Shown: positions 23,126-32,137, numbered from the stretch's first letter. The stretch is DNA of 64,000 nucleotides from Bacteroidaceae bacterium (GCA_017524545.1 JAFXVN010000085.1:1-64000); one strand, 5' to 3'. Notes: a model not told the origin generated them from the letters alone. A program made the numbers and translations.

Positions 23126-25192
23126 TTAGTACAGCTTCAGCCGTATGCCTGCCATACTCCAGATGCCGGGCTGTGGCACAGAGCCAAGGTCGTAGTAGCG
23201 GCGGTTGGTGATGTTCGTTGCCTGAACGTAAACCTGATAGCGCGGAGCATCCCATTGCAGCTTGGCATCGAGCATGGCGTATGGACGGTAAGGAACGAGC
23301 TTGCCGCCACTCTGATAGCTGCCCACCCGCTCCTGCCAACGGAAATCCCAAGTCATCGAAAGTTGATATAAACTTTTTCCCTTTTCACTTTTTATTATGC
23401 AGTGCGTCAGGCTCGCAACAACTTTATGCCGAAGGTATTCCATCGCCACATTGCTCTTGACGACACCCTCGGCATCGTGTTTCGTCTGATGGATGAAAGT
23501 ATAGCCAAAGCTCAACGAGCGGAACCCAGCCCACCCCCGGAGAGAATGGGGAGGGGTTATCCTTCCCTGAACCTGAACGCCGAGATTGTCGAGGCCGAAG
23601 GCTGCGGTGTGATAGATGTCGTCGGGAGTGTACATCACCCAGTCTATCATCTGTGTGCCGCGATGATAGAAGAGTGAAGAACGAAGAGTAAAGAGTGAAG
23701 AATTGAAGTCGCGACTCTTCACACGAAACTCTGCACCAAGCGACAGGGAGTGGTTGTGCTCGGGCTTCAGCCCTTGGTTTCCCTCGTGCGTCGGGCTTTT
23801 GTAATAGAGTTCCGTGAAGGTGGGCAGGCGGAAGCCTTTGTTGTAGGAGAAGAGAAGCTTCCAGCACGAACTCGGGCGATAGGCAACATCGATGCCTGGA
23901 TAGAGGCGGAAGCAGTGGTCGATGCCGGATGTCATGCTTGCCATCAGCCCTGCCGAGACAGTCCATTGCCGAAGCAGAATGTTGTGTTCGAGGCAGAAGG
24001 AGATTGTGGTGCGGTTGTCGCTATGGGTATAGACGCTGCGGCTTCCCTCCGGCGGCGTGTCCTTCCCGATGTTCGAGCTGAGGATGCCTTCGTGGCGCAG
24101 CTGTGCCGAAGCTGCCGTCTTGCCAAGCTTCCAGTCGAAGTGCCCACCTGCCTTGATGCCATAGACATCTGTCCTGTGGAAGTTCTCGCCGAAGGATGAG
24201 CCGTGGATGAGCTGGAAGTTGTCGTAGGAACGGTTCCAGAAGATTGAAGACTGAAGATTGATGCGTGAAGAGTACTCAGCACCGACACTGGCCATGAGGC
24301 GACGGTTGCGCTCGTACTGGTCGGGGTAGTTGGCACTATAGAAGGTGTTGGCACCATAGCTTTTCTTCGTGAAGCCGAACTGCCAGTCGAGCCGAAGCGC
24401 CTTGTCCTCATAGTCGCCCTGATAGTAGAGCTGCCCCTTCTGCCAGGAGCTGTTGAGGGTACCGCCGTCGCTCCTGCCGCCACCGCCGCTGACGCGGTTC
24501 GAGAACTTGCCTGCCACCAAAGAAAGACGCGCTTCGCCCCCTGCCGTGCCGTACGAGCCACCCGCGCCCGAAAGCTCCGCACTATGCTCGCGGTCGTGCC
24601 TTGTGACGATGTTGATGGCTCCACCGAAGCTCTGCCCGCCATAGACACGGCTTGCCGCCCCCTCGAGCACCTCGATGCGCTCTATGTCGCTGATGCTGAC
24701 GGGGAAGTCTGCCGATAAGTGTCCTGTCTGGGGATTGCCGATGTCGATGCCGTTGAGCAGGAGCGTCACCTGGTCGAAGGTGCCGCCATCGACGCTGATG
24801 TCCGTCTGAATACCAAAGCCTCCGCGCTGACGGACATCCACGCCGGAAACTAACTTCAAAAGGTCGTTGACGCTCTCCGCCGCCGCCTGTTCGATGTCCT
24901 GCCGAGTGAGCACAGTGACGATGCGCGCCGACTGCAACCGCGTCAGCGGTGCCATCGTGCCGCTCACGGTCACTTCCGCCAAGTCCTTCTCGTCGATGGT
25001 CTCCTTCTCGTCGGCAGGGACAACGACGCTGTCGTTGAGCCGAGCATGAGCCTGAGCTGCCACGGCGAGCGTAGCGGCGCTGAGGATGCCGATGCGTACC
25101 TGACGATGAAGACTGGCGAAGGCGCTGTAACCCTTGTTGGAGAATTGCCTCCAAGTGAAGACGGCTGGCCTGTCCTGATGTTTGTTGTACAT
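23126..25192 (-). CDS. TonB-dependent outer-membrane receptor, iron/cobalamin type
   Basis: 688 residues. A signal region with LSAATLAVAAQAHA, a TonB-box-like AEVTVSG, a plug domain (ESVNDLLKLVSGVDVRQRGG, IERIEVLEGAASRVYGGQSF, GGAINIVT), and a 22-strand barrel ending IRLKLY with the terminal aromatic. It resembles BtuB-type receptors more than SusC, since there is no carboxypeptidase-like start and no SusD next to it. Substrate unknown. Three stretches look like inserted intergenic repeat: residues about 494-508 (SSLFTLRSSLFYHR), 543-555 (ITPPHSLRGWAG) and 599-607. All lie in positions where barrel loops or turns could accept extra residues. Confidence 0.85.
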   Translation of the reverse strand: MYNKHQDRPAVFTWRQFSNKGYSAFASLHRQVRIGILSAATLAVAAQAHARLNDSVVVPADEKETIDEKDLAEVTVSGTMAPLTRLQSARIVTVLTRQDIEQAAAESVNDLLKLVSGVDVRQRGGFGIQTDISVDGGTFDQVTLLLNGIDIGNPQTGHLSADFPVSISDIERIEVLEGAASRVYGGQSFGGAINIVTRHDREHSAELSGAGGSYGTAGGEARLSLVAGKFSNRVSGGGGRSDGGTLNSSWQKGQLYYQGDYEDKALRLDWQFGFTKKSYGANTFYSANYPDQYERNRRLMASVGAEYSSRINLQSSIFWNRSYDNFQLIHGSSFGENFHRTDVYGIKAGGHFDWKLGKTAASAQLRHEGILSSNIGKDTPPEGSRSVYTHSDNRTTISFCLEHNILLRQWTVSAGLMASMTSGIDHCFRLYPGIDVAYRPSSCWKLLFSYNKGFRLPTFTELYYKSPTHEGNQGLKPEHNHSLSLGAEFRVKSRDFNSSLFTLRSSLFYHRGTQMIDWVMYTPDDIYHTAAFGLDNLGVQVQGRITPPHSLRGWAGFRSLSFGYTFIHQTKHDAEGVVKSNVAMEYLRHKVVASLTHCIIKSEKGKSLYQLSMTWDFRWQERVGSYQSGGKLVPYRPYAMLDAKLQWDAPRYQVYVQATNITNRRYYDLGSVPQPGIWSMAGIRLKLY

Positions 25193-25219
25193 TGATTAAT
25201 TAATTATAAATAAATAATT

Positions 25220-25316
25220 AAGTGAAGAGTGAAGAACGAAGAGTGAAGAATCAAAGTTACTTTTGTCTGGTTGGTTACTATTATTCTTCACTTTTCACTC
25301 TTCACTTTTCACTTAT
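25220..25316. repeat. GAAGAGTGAA-type tandem repeats
   Basis: Direct repeats of AAGAGTGAAGAACG-like units on the left and their reverse complements (TTCACTCTTCACTTTTCACT) on the right form a loose palindrome between the TonB receptor and asnA. A 21-base piece (25224-25244) is identical to bases 23669-23689 inside the TonB receptor gene. Confidence 0.7.
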
Positions 25317-26350
25317 ATCAGCGTCATTCCGGCTTCCTTGCATTCCTTTCTCATTGCTTCGGGCCAGATGCTGGCCTGTGTCTCGCCGATGTGAGCCTTG
25401 TGCAGAAGCACCATGCAGAGACGGCTCTGACCGATGCCGCCGCCGATGGTCAGGGGCAGCGTGTCGCCCAGCAGACGCTGGTGGAAATAAAGCTGCTTGC
25501 GCTCCTCCTTGCCCTGCAAGGCAAGCTGGTGGAGCAGCGACTCCTTGTCAACACGGATGCCCATCGAACTGAGCTCGATGCTGCGATTCAGCAGGGGATA
25601 CCATACCAGCAGGTCGCCGTTCAGCCCCATGAAGCCGCTCTCGTTTGGCGTACTCCAGTCGTCGTAGTCTGGGGCACGGTTGTCGTGCACCTCGCCGTTG
25701 CTCAGTTTGCCGCCTATGCCTATTATAAACACGGCCCCATACTTCTGGCAGATGAGATGCTCGCGCTCCTTCGCCGTCTTGTCGGGGTACATCCGCAGCA
25801 GCTCTTCGCTGTGGATGAAGTGGATGTCCTCGGGCAGGAAGGGCTTGAGCTGTGCATAGGTCTCACAGATATAGAATTCCGTGCGCAGGATGGCGCTGTA
25901 AATCTTCGAGACGATGCGGCGCAGGTAGGCCTCGTTACGGTTCTCCGGCAAGAGCACACGCTCCCAGTCCCACTGATCGACATACAGGCTGTGAATGTTG
26001 TCCAGCTCTTCGTCGGCACGGATGGCGTTCATGTCGGTCACGATGCCGAAGCCCGGCTTTGTCTTGTACTCGGCGAGCGTCAACCTCTTCCACTTGGCCA
26101 GCGAGTGCACCACTTCGGCCAAAGCGTCGTTCATGTCCTTGATTGGGAAAGTGACGGGGCGCTCCACGCCGTTGAGGTCGTCGTTGATACCCAATCCGCG
26201 CAACACGAAAAGAGGGGCTGTGACACGGCTCAGGCGCAGCTCCGTGGAGAGACTGCAAAGGAAGAAGTCCTTTATTTTCTTAATCGCCTGCTCCGTCTGG
26301 CTCAAGTCCAGCAACGCCTTGTAGTCGGCAGGATTCTGAAGTTTGCTCAT
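25313..26350 (-). CDS. asnA: Aspartate-ammonia ligase (asparagine synthetase A)
   Basis: 345 residues, the usual AsnA length. It opens MSKLQNPADYKALLDLSQTE and shows class II aminoacyl-tRNA-synthetase-like blocks: SRVTAPLFVLRGLGINDDLN, VERPVTFPIKDM, HSLYVDQWDWE, and LTIGGGIGQSRLCMVLL near the end, which binds ATP. It makes asparagine from aspartate, ammonia and ATP. A single gene with its own -7 box. Confidence 0.95.
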   Translation of the reverse strand: MSKLQNPADYKALLDLSQTEQAIKKIKDFFLCSLSTELRLSRVTAPLFVLRGLGINDDLNGVERPVTFPIKDMNDALAEVVHSLAKWKRLTLAEYKTKPGFGIVTDMNAIRADEELDNIHSLYVDQWDWERVLLPENRNEAYLRRIVSKIYSAILRTEFYICETYAQLKPFLPEDIHFIHSEELLRMYPDKTAKEREHLICQKYGAVFIIGIGGKLSNGEVHDNRAPDYDDWSTPNESGFMGLNGDLLVWYPLLNRSIELSSMGIRVDKESLLHQLALQGKEERKQLYFHQRLLGDTLPLTIGGGIGQSRLCMVLLHKAHIGETQASIWPEAMRKECKEAGMTLI

Positions 26351-26391
26351 GGTTTACCTTGTTTTGTCGGTATTACTTTCAAAATTTCATG

Positions 26392-26399
26392 CAAAGGTA
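26392..26399 (-). promoter_or_regulatory. -7 box of asnA
   Basis: Minus strand TACCTTTG followed by CATG, 42 bases before the start codon. Confidence 0.6.
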
Positions 26400-26511
26400 G
26401 GGCATTTATTTCAATTTGCAAAGGGAAGACACGTTTTTCTTTCATTTTTAGCATAAATAGCACGCTTCCAGCATACATTAGGAGCCGAAGGACAGGTAAA
26501 AGGCAAACATA

Positions 26512-26582
26512 ACGTGCCTCGTTGAACAATTAGGCGTGCCTCGTTGACCAATTAGGCGTGCCTCGTTGACCAATTAGGCGTG
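26512..26582. repeat. 22-base tandem repeat, three copies plus part
   Basis: The unit GCGTGCCTCGTTGACCAATT plus AG is repeated three times; the second and third copies are identical, and the first differs at two bases. A partial fourth copy follows. It lies between asnA and the ABC-F gene. A related run (GCCGTGCC...GGCGTGC) occurs near 43.04 kb. Confidence 0.8.
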
Positions 26583-26592
26583 TTATGATGCA

Positions 26593-26612
26593 AATTCCCA
26601 CACGTGGGAATT
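26593..26612 (-). terminator. Hairpin at the end of the ABC-F gene
   Basis: AATTCCCAC and GTGGGAATT form a 9-base perfect inverted repeat with a two-base centre, five bases after the ABC-F stop. No T run follows, so it may be a terminator helped by Rho or a protein site. Confidence 0.4.
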
Positions 26613-26617
26613 ATATG

Positions 26618-28510
26618 TTAGCCCTGCTCTATTTCGCTAAGCTCAAGCCAGCGCATGGATTTCTCGTCGAGGAGGTTGACAACGACAGGCAGGCGTTTGC
26701 TCTTGTCGATGATTTCCTGCGTCGAGAGGGTACCGCTGCTGAGGGCTGCCTCTATGTCTGCCTTCTCGCTCTCCAGTTCCTCTATTTCCTTCTCCAAAGC
26801 CTGGAACTCCTGCTTTTCGCGGAAGGACATCTTGCGCTTGCGGCCAGCCCCCTCCCCGCTCCCTCTTTGGGGGAGTGCTTTTTTCTTTTCTTCACTACAC
26901 TCAATCTTTGGGGCACTCCCCAAAAGGGGGAGCGGGGAGGGGGCTGCCCTGTACTGCGTGTAGTTGCCCGGAAAGTCCTTCACCTCGCCATCGCCCTTGA
27001 AGACGAAGAGGTGGTCAACCACCTTGTCCATGAAGTAGCGGTCGTGGCTGATGATGATGACACACCCTTTGAAATCGTGCAGATATTGCTCCAGTATCTG
27101 GAGGGAAGTGATGTCGAGGTCGTTGGTCGGCTCGTCGAGGACAAGGAAGTTGGGGCTTTGCATGAGCACCGTGCAGAGATAGAGCCGACGCTTTTCGCCG
27201 CCCGACAGCTTGTAGATGTAATTCTGCTGCTGCTTGGGCGAGAACATGAAGTGCTGGAGGAACTGCATGGCCGAAAGCCGCTGCCCGCCACCGAGGTCAA
27301 CATATTCTGCCGTTTTGCGGACAGCATCAATGACCTTCATCTGCTCGTCGAACTGCATCCCCTCCTGGCTGTAATAACCGAAGCGGACTGTCTCGCCTAC
27401 AACGAAACGTCCGCTGTCGGGCTTGACCAGTCCGAGCAGCATCTTGACGAAGGTGCTCTTGCCCGTGCCGTTGTTGCCGACGATGCCCAGCTTCTCGTAG
27501 CGCGAAAAGTTGTAGTAGAAATCCTTGAGCAGAACGTGGTCGCCGTAGGCCTTGCTCACATACTCCGCCTCGAATATCTTGCTGCCGATGTAGGCGGACT
27601 TCATCTGAAGCTTCACCTGCTGCTCCTCGATGCGGCGGTGTGCCTGCTTCTCCAATTCGTAGAATGCTTCTTCGCGATAGCGGGCCTTATGACCGCGAGC
27701 CTGTGGCATCCGGCGCATCCAGTCGAGCTCCGTGCGGTAGAGGTTTGTGGCCCTTGCCACCTCTGCACGCGCCACTTCCAGACGCTGGGCACGCTGCTCG
27801 AGGTAGTAGGCATAGTTGCCGTGATAGGTATAGACGGTCTCATCGTCCAGCTCGAGGATGACGGAGCAGACGCGGTCGAGGAAGTAGCGGTCGTGTGTCA
27901 CCATGAGCAGGGTGACGTTGGAGCGCGAGAGGTAGTTCTCGAGCCACTCAATCATTTGCAGGTCAAGGTGGTTGGTCGGCTCGTCGAGGATGAGCAGGTC
28001 TGGCTCCATGATGAGCGTATTGGCGAGTGCCACACGCTTCAACTGTCCGCCCGACAGCTGCGAGAGCGGCTTGTCGAACTCTGAAATATAGAGCTGCGAA
28101 AGGATGGTCTTGGCGCGGTTCTCGTAGTCCCATGCCTTCTGCTGCTCCATGCGGTCGAGGATGCTCTGCAAACCTTCCTGGCTCGCAGAGGCCATGCAGG
28201 TCTCATACTCACGGATGAGGTTCGTCGTCTCGTTGCCGTGCCAGAAGCAAGCCTCGATAACGGTTAGGTCGAGGGGATAGTTCGGCGTCTGTTCCAGATA
28301 GCCGATGCGCAGGTCGTTACGAAAGACAACCTGCCCCTCGTCGGCTTGGTCGGCACCGCTCAAGATGTTAAGCAGTGTGCTTTTGCCCGTGCCATTCTTA
28401 GCGATGAGACCCACTTTCTGCCCTTCGCCTATGCTGAACGAGAGGTCGGAGAAAAGCGTCTTGTCCCCTACGCTGCGCGTCAGATTCTGTACCTGTAAGT
28501 ATGAAACCAC
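26618..28510 (-). CDS. ABC-F family ATPase, Uup-like
   Basis: 630 residues, two ABC domains in one chain and no membrane segment. First domain: AKNGTGKSTLLNIL, LSGGQLKRVALA, LILDEPTNHLD. Second: GNNGTGKSTFVKML, LSGGEKRRLYLC, FLVLDEPTNDLD. The linker between has the ABC-F charged pair of helices. A C-terminal coiled coil (SFREKQEFQALEKEIEELES) resembles Uup. ABC-F proteins act on ribosomes to relieve stalls or antibiotic block. Residues about 522-556 are coded by a long inverted repeat and have no counterpart I know in the family; they lie in the linker before the coiled coil. Confidence 0.88.
   Translation of the reverse strand: MVSYLQVQNLTRSVGDKTLFSDLSFSIGEGQKVGLIAKNGTGKSTLLNILSGADQADEGQVVFRNDLRIGYLEQTPNYPLDLTVIEACFWHGNETTNLIREYETCMASASQEGLQSILDRMEQQKAWDYENRAKTILSQLYISEFDKPLSQLSGGQLKRVALANTLIMEPDLLILDEPTNHLDLQMIEWLENYLSRSNVTLLMVTHDRYFLDRVCSVILELDDETVYTYHGNYAYYLEQRAQRLEVARAEVARATNLYRTELDWMRRMPQARGHKARYREEAFYELEKQAHRRIEEQQVKLQMKSAYIGSKIFEAEYVSKAYGDHVLLKDFYYNFSRYEKLGIVGNNGTGKSTFVKMLLGLVKPDSGRFVVGETVRFGYYSQEGMQFDEQMKVIDAVRKTAEYVDLGGGQRLSAMQFLQHFMFSPKQQQNYIYKLSGGEKRRLYLCTVLMQSPNFLVLDEPTNDLDITSLQILEQYLHDFKGCVIIISHDRYFMDKVVDHLFVFKGDGEVKDFPGNYTQYRAAPSPLPLLGSAPKIECSEEKKKALPQRGSGEGAGRKRKMSFREKQEFQALEKEIEELESEKADIEAALSSGTLSTQEIIDKSKRLPVVVNLLDEKSMRWLELSEIEQG
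26846..26945. repeat. Large inverted repeat inside the ABC-F gene, 33-base arms
   Basis: The left arm (26846-26878) and right arm (26913-26945) are complementary with about two mismatches, separated by a 34-base AT-rich spacer. Arms contain CCCTCCCCGCTCCC and CTTTGGGGGAGTGC. The whole is read in frame as Pro/Leu/Gly-rich, then Glu/Lys, then Gly-rich peptide in the ABC-F protein. Confidence 0.85.
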
Positions 28511-28572
28511 TTCCTTATTTACTATTTGACGATTTACAATTTACGATTTGACAATTTGCTCCTTTTCGCGTA

Positions 28573-28580
28573 CAAAAGTA
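28573..28580 (-). promoter_or_regulatory. -7 box of the ABC-F gene
   Basis: Minus strand TACTTTTG followed by TACG, about 62 bases upstream of the start; between them lies an ATTTGACGATTTAC-type repeat. Confidence 0.45.
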
Positions 28581-28685
28581 CAAAAAGATTAGGGATTGGG
28601 GATTAAGGAACAGGGAAAAAGAACAAAAACAGCAAGTAATCAAATAATTTTAATCTTTAATCTTTAATCTTTAATCTTTTTTTCG

Positions 28686-28693
28686 TACCTTTG
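28686..28693 (+). promoter_or_regulatory. -7 box of rho
   Basis: TACCTTTG followed by CACT, directly after a four-fold CTTTAAT repeat. The leader to the rho start codon is about 90 bases, long enough for feedback control, which is common for rho. Confidence 0.6.
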
Positions 28694-28786
28694 CACTGCT
28701 TTTAGAGAAATAGCTGTCGGCTTCTTTCCGGCAGTTCGATATTTCCCCATTTACACATTATATATTTTATATAGCATACACAGATT

Positions 28787-30610
28787 ATGCACAAAAGCGA
28801 ACTTGAAGGAATGACCCTGGCAGAGCTTACTGCGCTTGCCGGAGAACTCGGTGCGGAGTTAAGCAACGACCAGACAACACTCATCTACAACATACTGGAT
28901 GCCCAATCCCTGAAGGCATCTGCAGAGACAGCGCCCAAAAAGCGCGGCAGGAAGCCCAAAGCAGCACCCTCCCCTATCCCCTCTCCCGAGGAGGAAGGGA
29001 ACAAGGATGCAGAAGCAACACCAGAGGCTACTGAAGCTCCTGCTCCCAAGAAACGCGGACGCAAGTCGAAGGCAGAGAAGGCAGCAGAAGAAGCAGCTAA
29101 AGCGACTGAAGCCTCTCCCCTGCTCCCTTCAGAAGGAGAGGAAGAGGAAAAGCCCCTGACTTCAGTGGAGGATTTAGGAGAGGCCCCTGCTACCAAGAAG
29201 CGCCGCAAGCGCATCGGAGAAGCCAAAGCGGAAGAGGAACCTAAAGCTGCTGAATCCTCAGAGGAAGAGACAAAAGAAGCAGAAGAGACAAATGAAACCC
29301 TTTTCTCTTCTAACCGGTCGGACTTCTTCATTATCCAAGACATCCCCACTGTAGAGGAGCAAATAAAAGAACTCTTAAATGCAAAGGCTCTCGCCAACTC
29401 TCCCCAGAAGGTAGAGAAGCTTCAACCCGATGAAGCCAATACAGGAAAGAAAGCTTCTCCAAAGGGAGACATTGAAGGGTCATCATACAACTTTGGCGAC
29501 AACATTCGCGGCGAAGGCGTGCTTGATGTCATGCCCGAAGGTTTTGGCTTCTTGCGCAGCAGCGACTACAACTACCTGAGCAGCCCCGACGACATCTATG
29601 TCACCCAGCAGATGATTAAGCAGTTTGGCCTCAAGACGGGCGATGTCGTGGAAGGCCCTGTGCGCCCGCCACTGCACGGAGAGAAGTTCTTCCCCCTGAT
29701 TCGCGTGGAGCGCATCAACGGCTGCAACCCCGACACGGTGCGCGACCGCAGCCCCTTCGAGAACCTGACGCCCCTCTTCCCCGACGAGAAGTTCAAGCTC
29801 TGCTCTGGCAAAGGCGACTCGCTCTCTGCCCGCGTGGTTGACCTCTTTGCTCCTATCGGCAAGGGACAACGTGCACTGATTGTGGCGCAGCCAAAAACAG
29901 GTAAGACGTTGCTGATGAAGGATATTGCCAACGCCATTGCTGCCAATCACCCGGAGGCTTACCTCATGATGCTGCTCATCGACGAGCGCCCGGAGGAAGT
30001 TACCGACATGGCTCGCACCGTAAAGGCAGAGGTCATTGCCAGCACCTTCGACGAACCGGCAGAACGCCATGTGAAGATTGCCGGCATCGTCCTGGAGAAG
30101 GCAAAGCGAATGGTGGAGTGCGGACACGACGTTGTCATCTTCCTTGATTCCATCACACGTTTGGCGCGTGCCTACAATACGGTGTCGCCTGCCAGTGGCA
30201 AAGTGTTGAGCGGTGGCGTGGATGCCAATGCCTTGCACAAACCCAAGCGCTTCTTCGGCGCTGCTCGCAACATTGAGAACGGCGGCAGCCTGACCATCAT
30301 TGCCACAGCTCTCATCGACACTGGCAGCAAGATGGACGAAGTCATTTTCGAGGAGTTCAAGGGAACAGGTAACATGGAGTTGCAGCTCGACCGCGTACTC
30401 TCCAACAAACGCATCTTCCCCGCTGTCAACATCATCGCCAGCAGCACGCGCCGCGACGACCTGCTTCAAGACAAGATGACGCTCGACCGCATGTGGATTC
30501 TCCGCAAGTTCCTTGCCGACATGACTTCCCTCGAAGCCATGAACGAAGTCAAGTCTCGCCTCGAAAACACCGACAGCAACGAGGAATTCCTCCTCAGCAT
30601 GAATTCATAA
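28787..30610 (+). CDS. rho: Transcription termination factor Rho with long disordered insert
   Basis: 607 residues; E. coli Rho has 419. Rho-N helices at 1-40 ([20 protein letters not shown]), then about 160 residues rich in Ala, Pro, Glu and Lys with three KKRGRK-type basic patches, then the RNA-binding cold-shock domain ([20 protein letters not shown]), Walker A QPKTGKT, the Walker B region [15 protein letters not shown] and the R-loop [16 protein letters not shown]. Bacteroides Rho is known to carry such an insert, reported to drive condensate formation. Two parts of the insert ([24 protein letters not shown]) look like translated GC-rich palindromic repeat. It releases RNA from RNA polymerase. 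Confidence 0.95.
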   Translation: MHKSELEGMTLAELTALAGELGAELSNDQTTLIYNILDAQSLKASAETAPKKRGRKPKAAPSPIPSPEEEGNKDAEATPEATEAPAPKKRGRKSKAEKAAEEAAKATEASPLLPSEGEEEEKPLTSVEDLGEAPATKKRRKRIGEAKAEEEPKAAESSEEETKEAEETNETLFSSNRSDFFIIQDIPTVEEQIKELLNAKALANSPQKVEKLQPDEANTGKKASPKGDIEGSSYNFGDNIRGEGVLDVMPEGFGFLRSSDYNYLSSPDDIYVTQQMIKQFGLKTGDVVEGPVRPPLHGEKFFPLIRVERINGCNPDTVRDRSPFENLTPLFPDEKFKLCSGKGDSLSARVVDLFAPIGKGQRALIVAQPKTGKTLLMKDIANAIAANHPEAYLMMLLIDERPEEVTDMARTVKAEVIASTFDEPAERHVKIAGIVLEKAKRMVECGHDVVIFLDSITRLARAYNTVSPASGKVLSGGVDANALHKPKRFFGAARNIENGGSLTIIATALIDTGSKMDEVIFEEFKGTGNMELQLDRVLSNKRIFPAVNIIASSTRRDDLLQDKMTLDRMWILRKFLADMTSLEAMNEVKSRLENTDSNEEFLLSMNS

Positions 30611-30633
30611 CAGACATCATTTCATATTACACC

Positions 30634-30768
30634 ATGATGATACTGCTCGCATGGGGCATCTTCGTCTGCCTCGTCTATCTTCTGCTTTGGGGTGACACGT
30701 TCTACTACCAATACAATCTGCCCAAAGTCTGCAAAAAGGTGCTGGATGCTTTCACGGAAGAGGAATAG
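30634..30768 (+). CDS. Small single-pass membrane protein
   Basis: 44 residues: MMILLAWGIFVCLVYLLLWG then DTFYYQYNLPKVCKKVLDAF. One N-terminal membrane helix and a short polar tail. A longer frame extends into rho in a different register and is unlikely. It starts 24 bases after rho and overlaps the start of the next lipoprotein gene by 23 bases. Family not recognised. Confidence 0.55.
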   Translation: MMILLAWGIFVCLVYLLLWGDTFYYQYNLPKVCKKVLDAFTEEE

Positions 30769-31315
30769 CCTGGCATTGCTCTGCCTGCTGCTTGCCTGCT
30801 GCCAGAAGTTTGACCCAACCGTTGACCCGGAAGACAGCAACGAACAGGCGGCAACGACAGAACAGACCGCCACGGTGCTTGGCACGGGAGAGGGGACGGA
30901 GGAACGTCCCTATACCGTGACAGACATCCTCTCCATGTCTCTCTCCGGTGACGAAGCGGTATGGGTGATTGGCTATCTGGTGGGAACAGCACGAAACGGC
31001 ATGAACCATGCCGACTTCAGCCCCGATGCCACGAACCAAACCAACATCCTGCTCTCCACCGACTCTCTCTGCACTGACCCGGAACGCTGCATCCCTGTTG
31101 AACTCAAAACCGACAAATGGAGGAAGAATCTGTCGCTGCCCAACAACACAGCACACTTTCACAAGTGCCTCCTCGTAAAAGGCGAACCCTCGGTGTACTT
31201 ATACAGAAACGGCCTGCGAAATGTTTCCGCAGGCCGTTGGCTCGATGGTTTCGACGTTTCATCCGTCGCCCCAACAGATTGGGACGTCAATGACCTTACC
31301 TCGTCACAGAAATAA
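30746..31315 (+). CDS. DUF6359-type lipoprotein
   Basis: 189 residues from MLSRKRNSLALLCLLLACC; the lipobox LLAC marks an outer-membrane or periplasmic lipoprotein. Residues about 55-165 match DUF6359: YTVTDILSMSLSGDEAVWVI, GYLVGTARNG, TNILLSTDS, and VELKTDKWRKNLSLPNN, an OB-like fold often found in cell-surface proteins of this phylum. Function unknown. A perfect 9-base hairpin (CGGCCTGCG/CGCAGGCCG) lies in frame near the end, as if a former terminator had been read through. The last 20 bases overlap the convergent export gene. Confidence 0.7.
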   Translation: MLSRKRNSLALLCLLLACCQKFDPTVDPEDSNEQAATTEQTATVLGTGEGTEERPYTVTDILSMSLSGDEAVWVIGYLVGTARNGMNHADFSPDATNQTNILLSTDSLCTDPERCIPVELKTDKWRKNLSLPNNTAHFHKCLLVKGEPSVYLYRNGLRNVSAGRWLDGFDVSSVAPTDWDVNDLTSSQK

Positions 31316-32114
31316 CGATTGCCACAACAGACGCAACAACACTCACGATGCTGGCACCTGCACTCAGGAATGTATAGAAGGCGCTGCTCTTGATACTCTG
31401 GCTCTTGTTGGGCTCTACATAAATCATATCGTTCTGCTGCACGTAGTAGGCAGGATTCTGGAACACATTGCAATCGGTCAGGTCGATGTCGTACTTCTTG
31501 CGCTCACCGTTCTCCTCACGATAGAGGGTAACCTTCTGGCGCAGACCCGTATCGGCAATGTCACCGCATTGCGAAAGCACATCCAGCACGGTGTTGCGTT
31601 CACTGGTCAGAGCCACCACCTTCGGACTCTTCACGGCACCCAGCACTGCCACACGGGCATTGAGCAGACGCACTGTCACCTCTGGATCTTTGATAAGGTT
31701 GGCATCAATGATGCTCTGTTCGATGCGCTTGGCCGCCTCGTCAGATGTGCAACCTGCCACACTGACACGTCCCACAGCCGGCAGAATAACATACCCGTCG
31801 TTGGACACCGTATAGCCGTAGGCATGAGACATTGACTGGCCGCCACTACTTAGGGACGTCAAATTACTTGTGCCAGAAGAACCCATTACTACATCCTGAG
31901 CAAAGATGGTAAGGAGCTCGGGCTCGCTGCATGTTACCTTAATGAGCACCTGGTCGGCTGGTTTAAGGCGCATCTCATACTGCTGCATAATTAGTTGAGT
32001 CTGCCTGAACACTTCGTCAGAATCTTGGAAATAGACAATCTTCTTGGTTGAAACACAGCTCGACATCAACAGCATTGCCATCAACGGGAGCATAAGGAAT
32101 GTTGACTTTTTCAT
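31296..32114 (-). CDS. Polysaccharide export lipoprotein (Wza/BexD family)
   Basis: 272 residues. Signal peptide and lipobox (LLMSSC), then VSTKKIVYFQDSDE, the poly-export domain (MRLKPADQVLIKVTCSEPEL) and SLBB-like strands (VAVLGAVKSPKVVALTSERN). The C-terminal hydrophobic helix (TFLSAGASIVSVVASVVAIV) would span the outer membrane, as in Wza-type pores. It exports capsule or exopolysaccharide. It stands alone with its own -7 box; no Wzc partner or glycosyltransferases are nearby, so it may serve a remote locus. Confidence 0.85.
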   Translation of the reverse strand: MKKSTFLMLPLMAMLLMSSCVSTKKIVYFQDSDEVFRQTQLIMQQYEMRLKPADQVLIKVTCSEPELLTIFAQDVVMGSSGTSNLTSLSSGGQSMSHAYGYTVSNDGYVILPAVGRVSVAGCTSDEAAKRIEQSIIDANLIKDPEVTVRLLNARVAVLGAVKSPKVVALTSERNTVLDVLSQCGDIADTGLRQKVTLYREENGERKKYDIDLTDCNVFQNPAYYVQQNDMIYVEPNKSQSIKSSAFYTFLSAGASIVSVVASVVAIVISVTR

Positions 32115-32137
32115 TTGAATTGTTATTTATTGTTGCA

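Noticed and set aside
31205..31233. Perfect 9-base hairpin near the end of the DUF6359 lipoprotein gene as its terminator
   Set aside because: It lies in frame well before the stop codon and has no T run, so I treat it as part of the gene, perhaps a former terminator.
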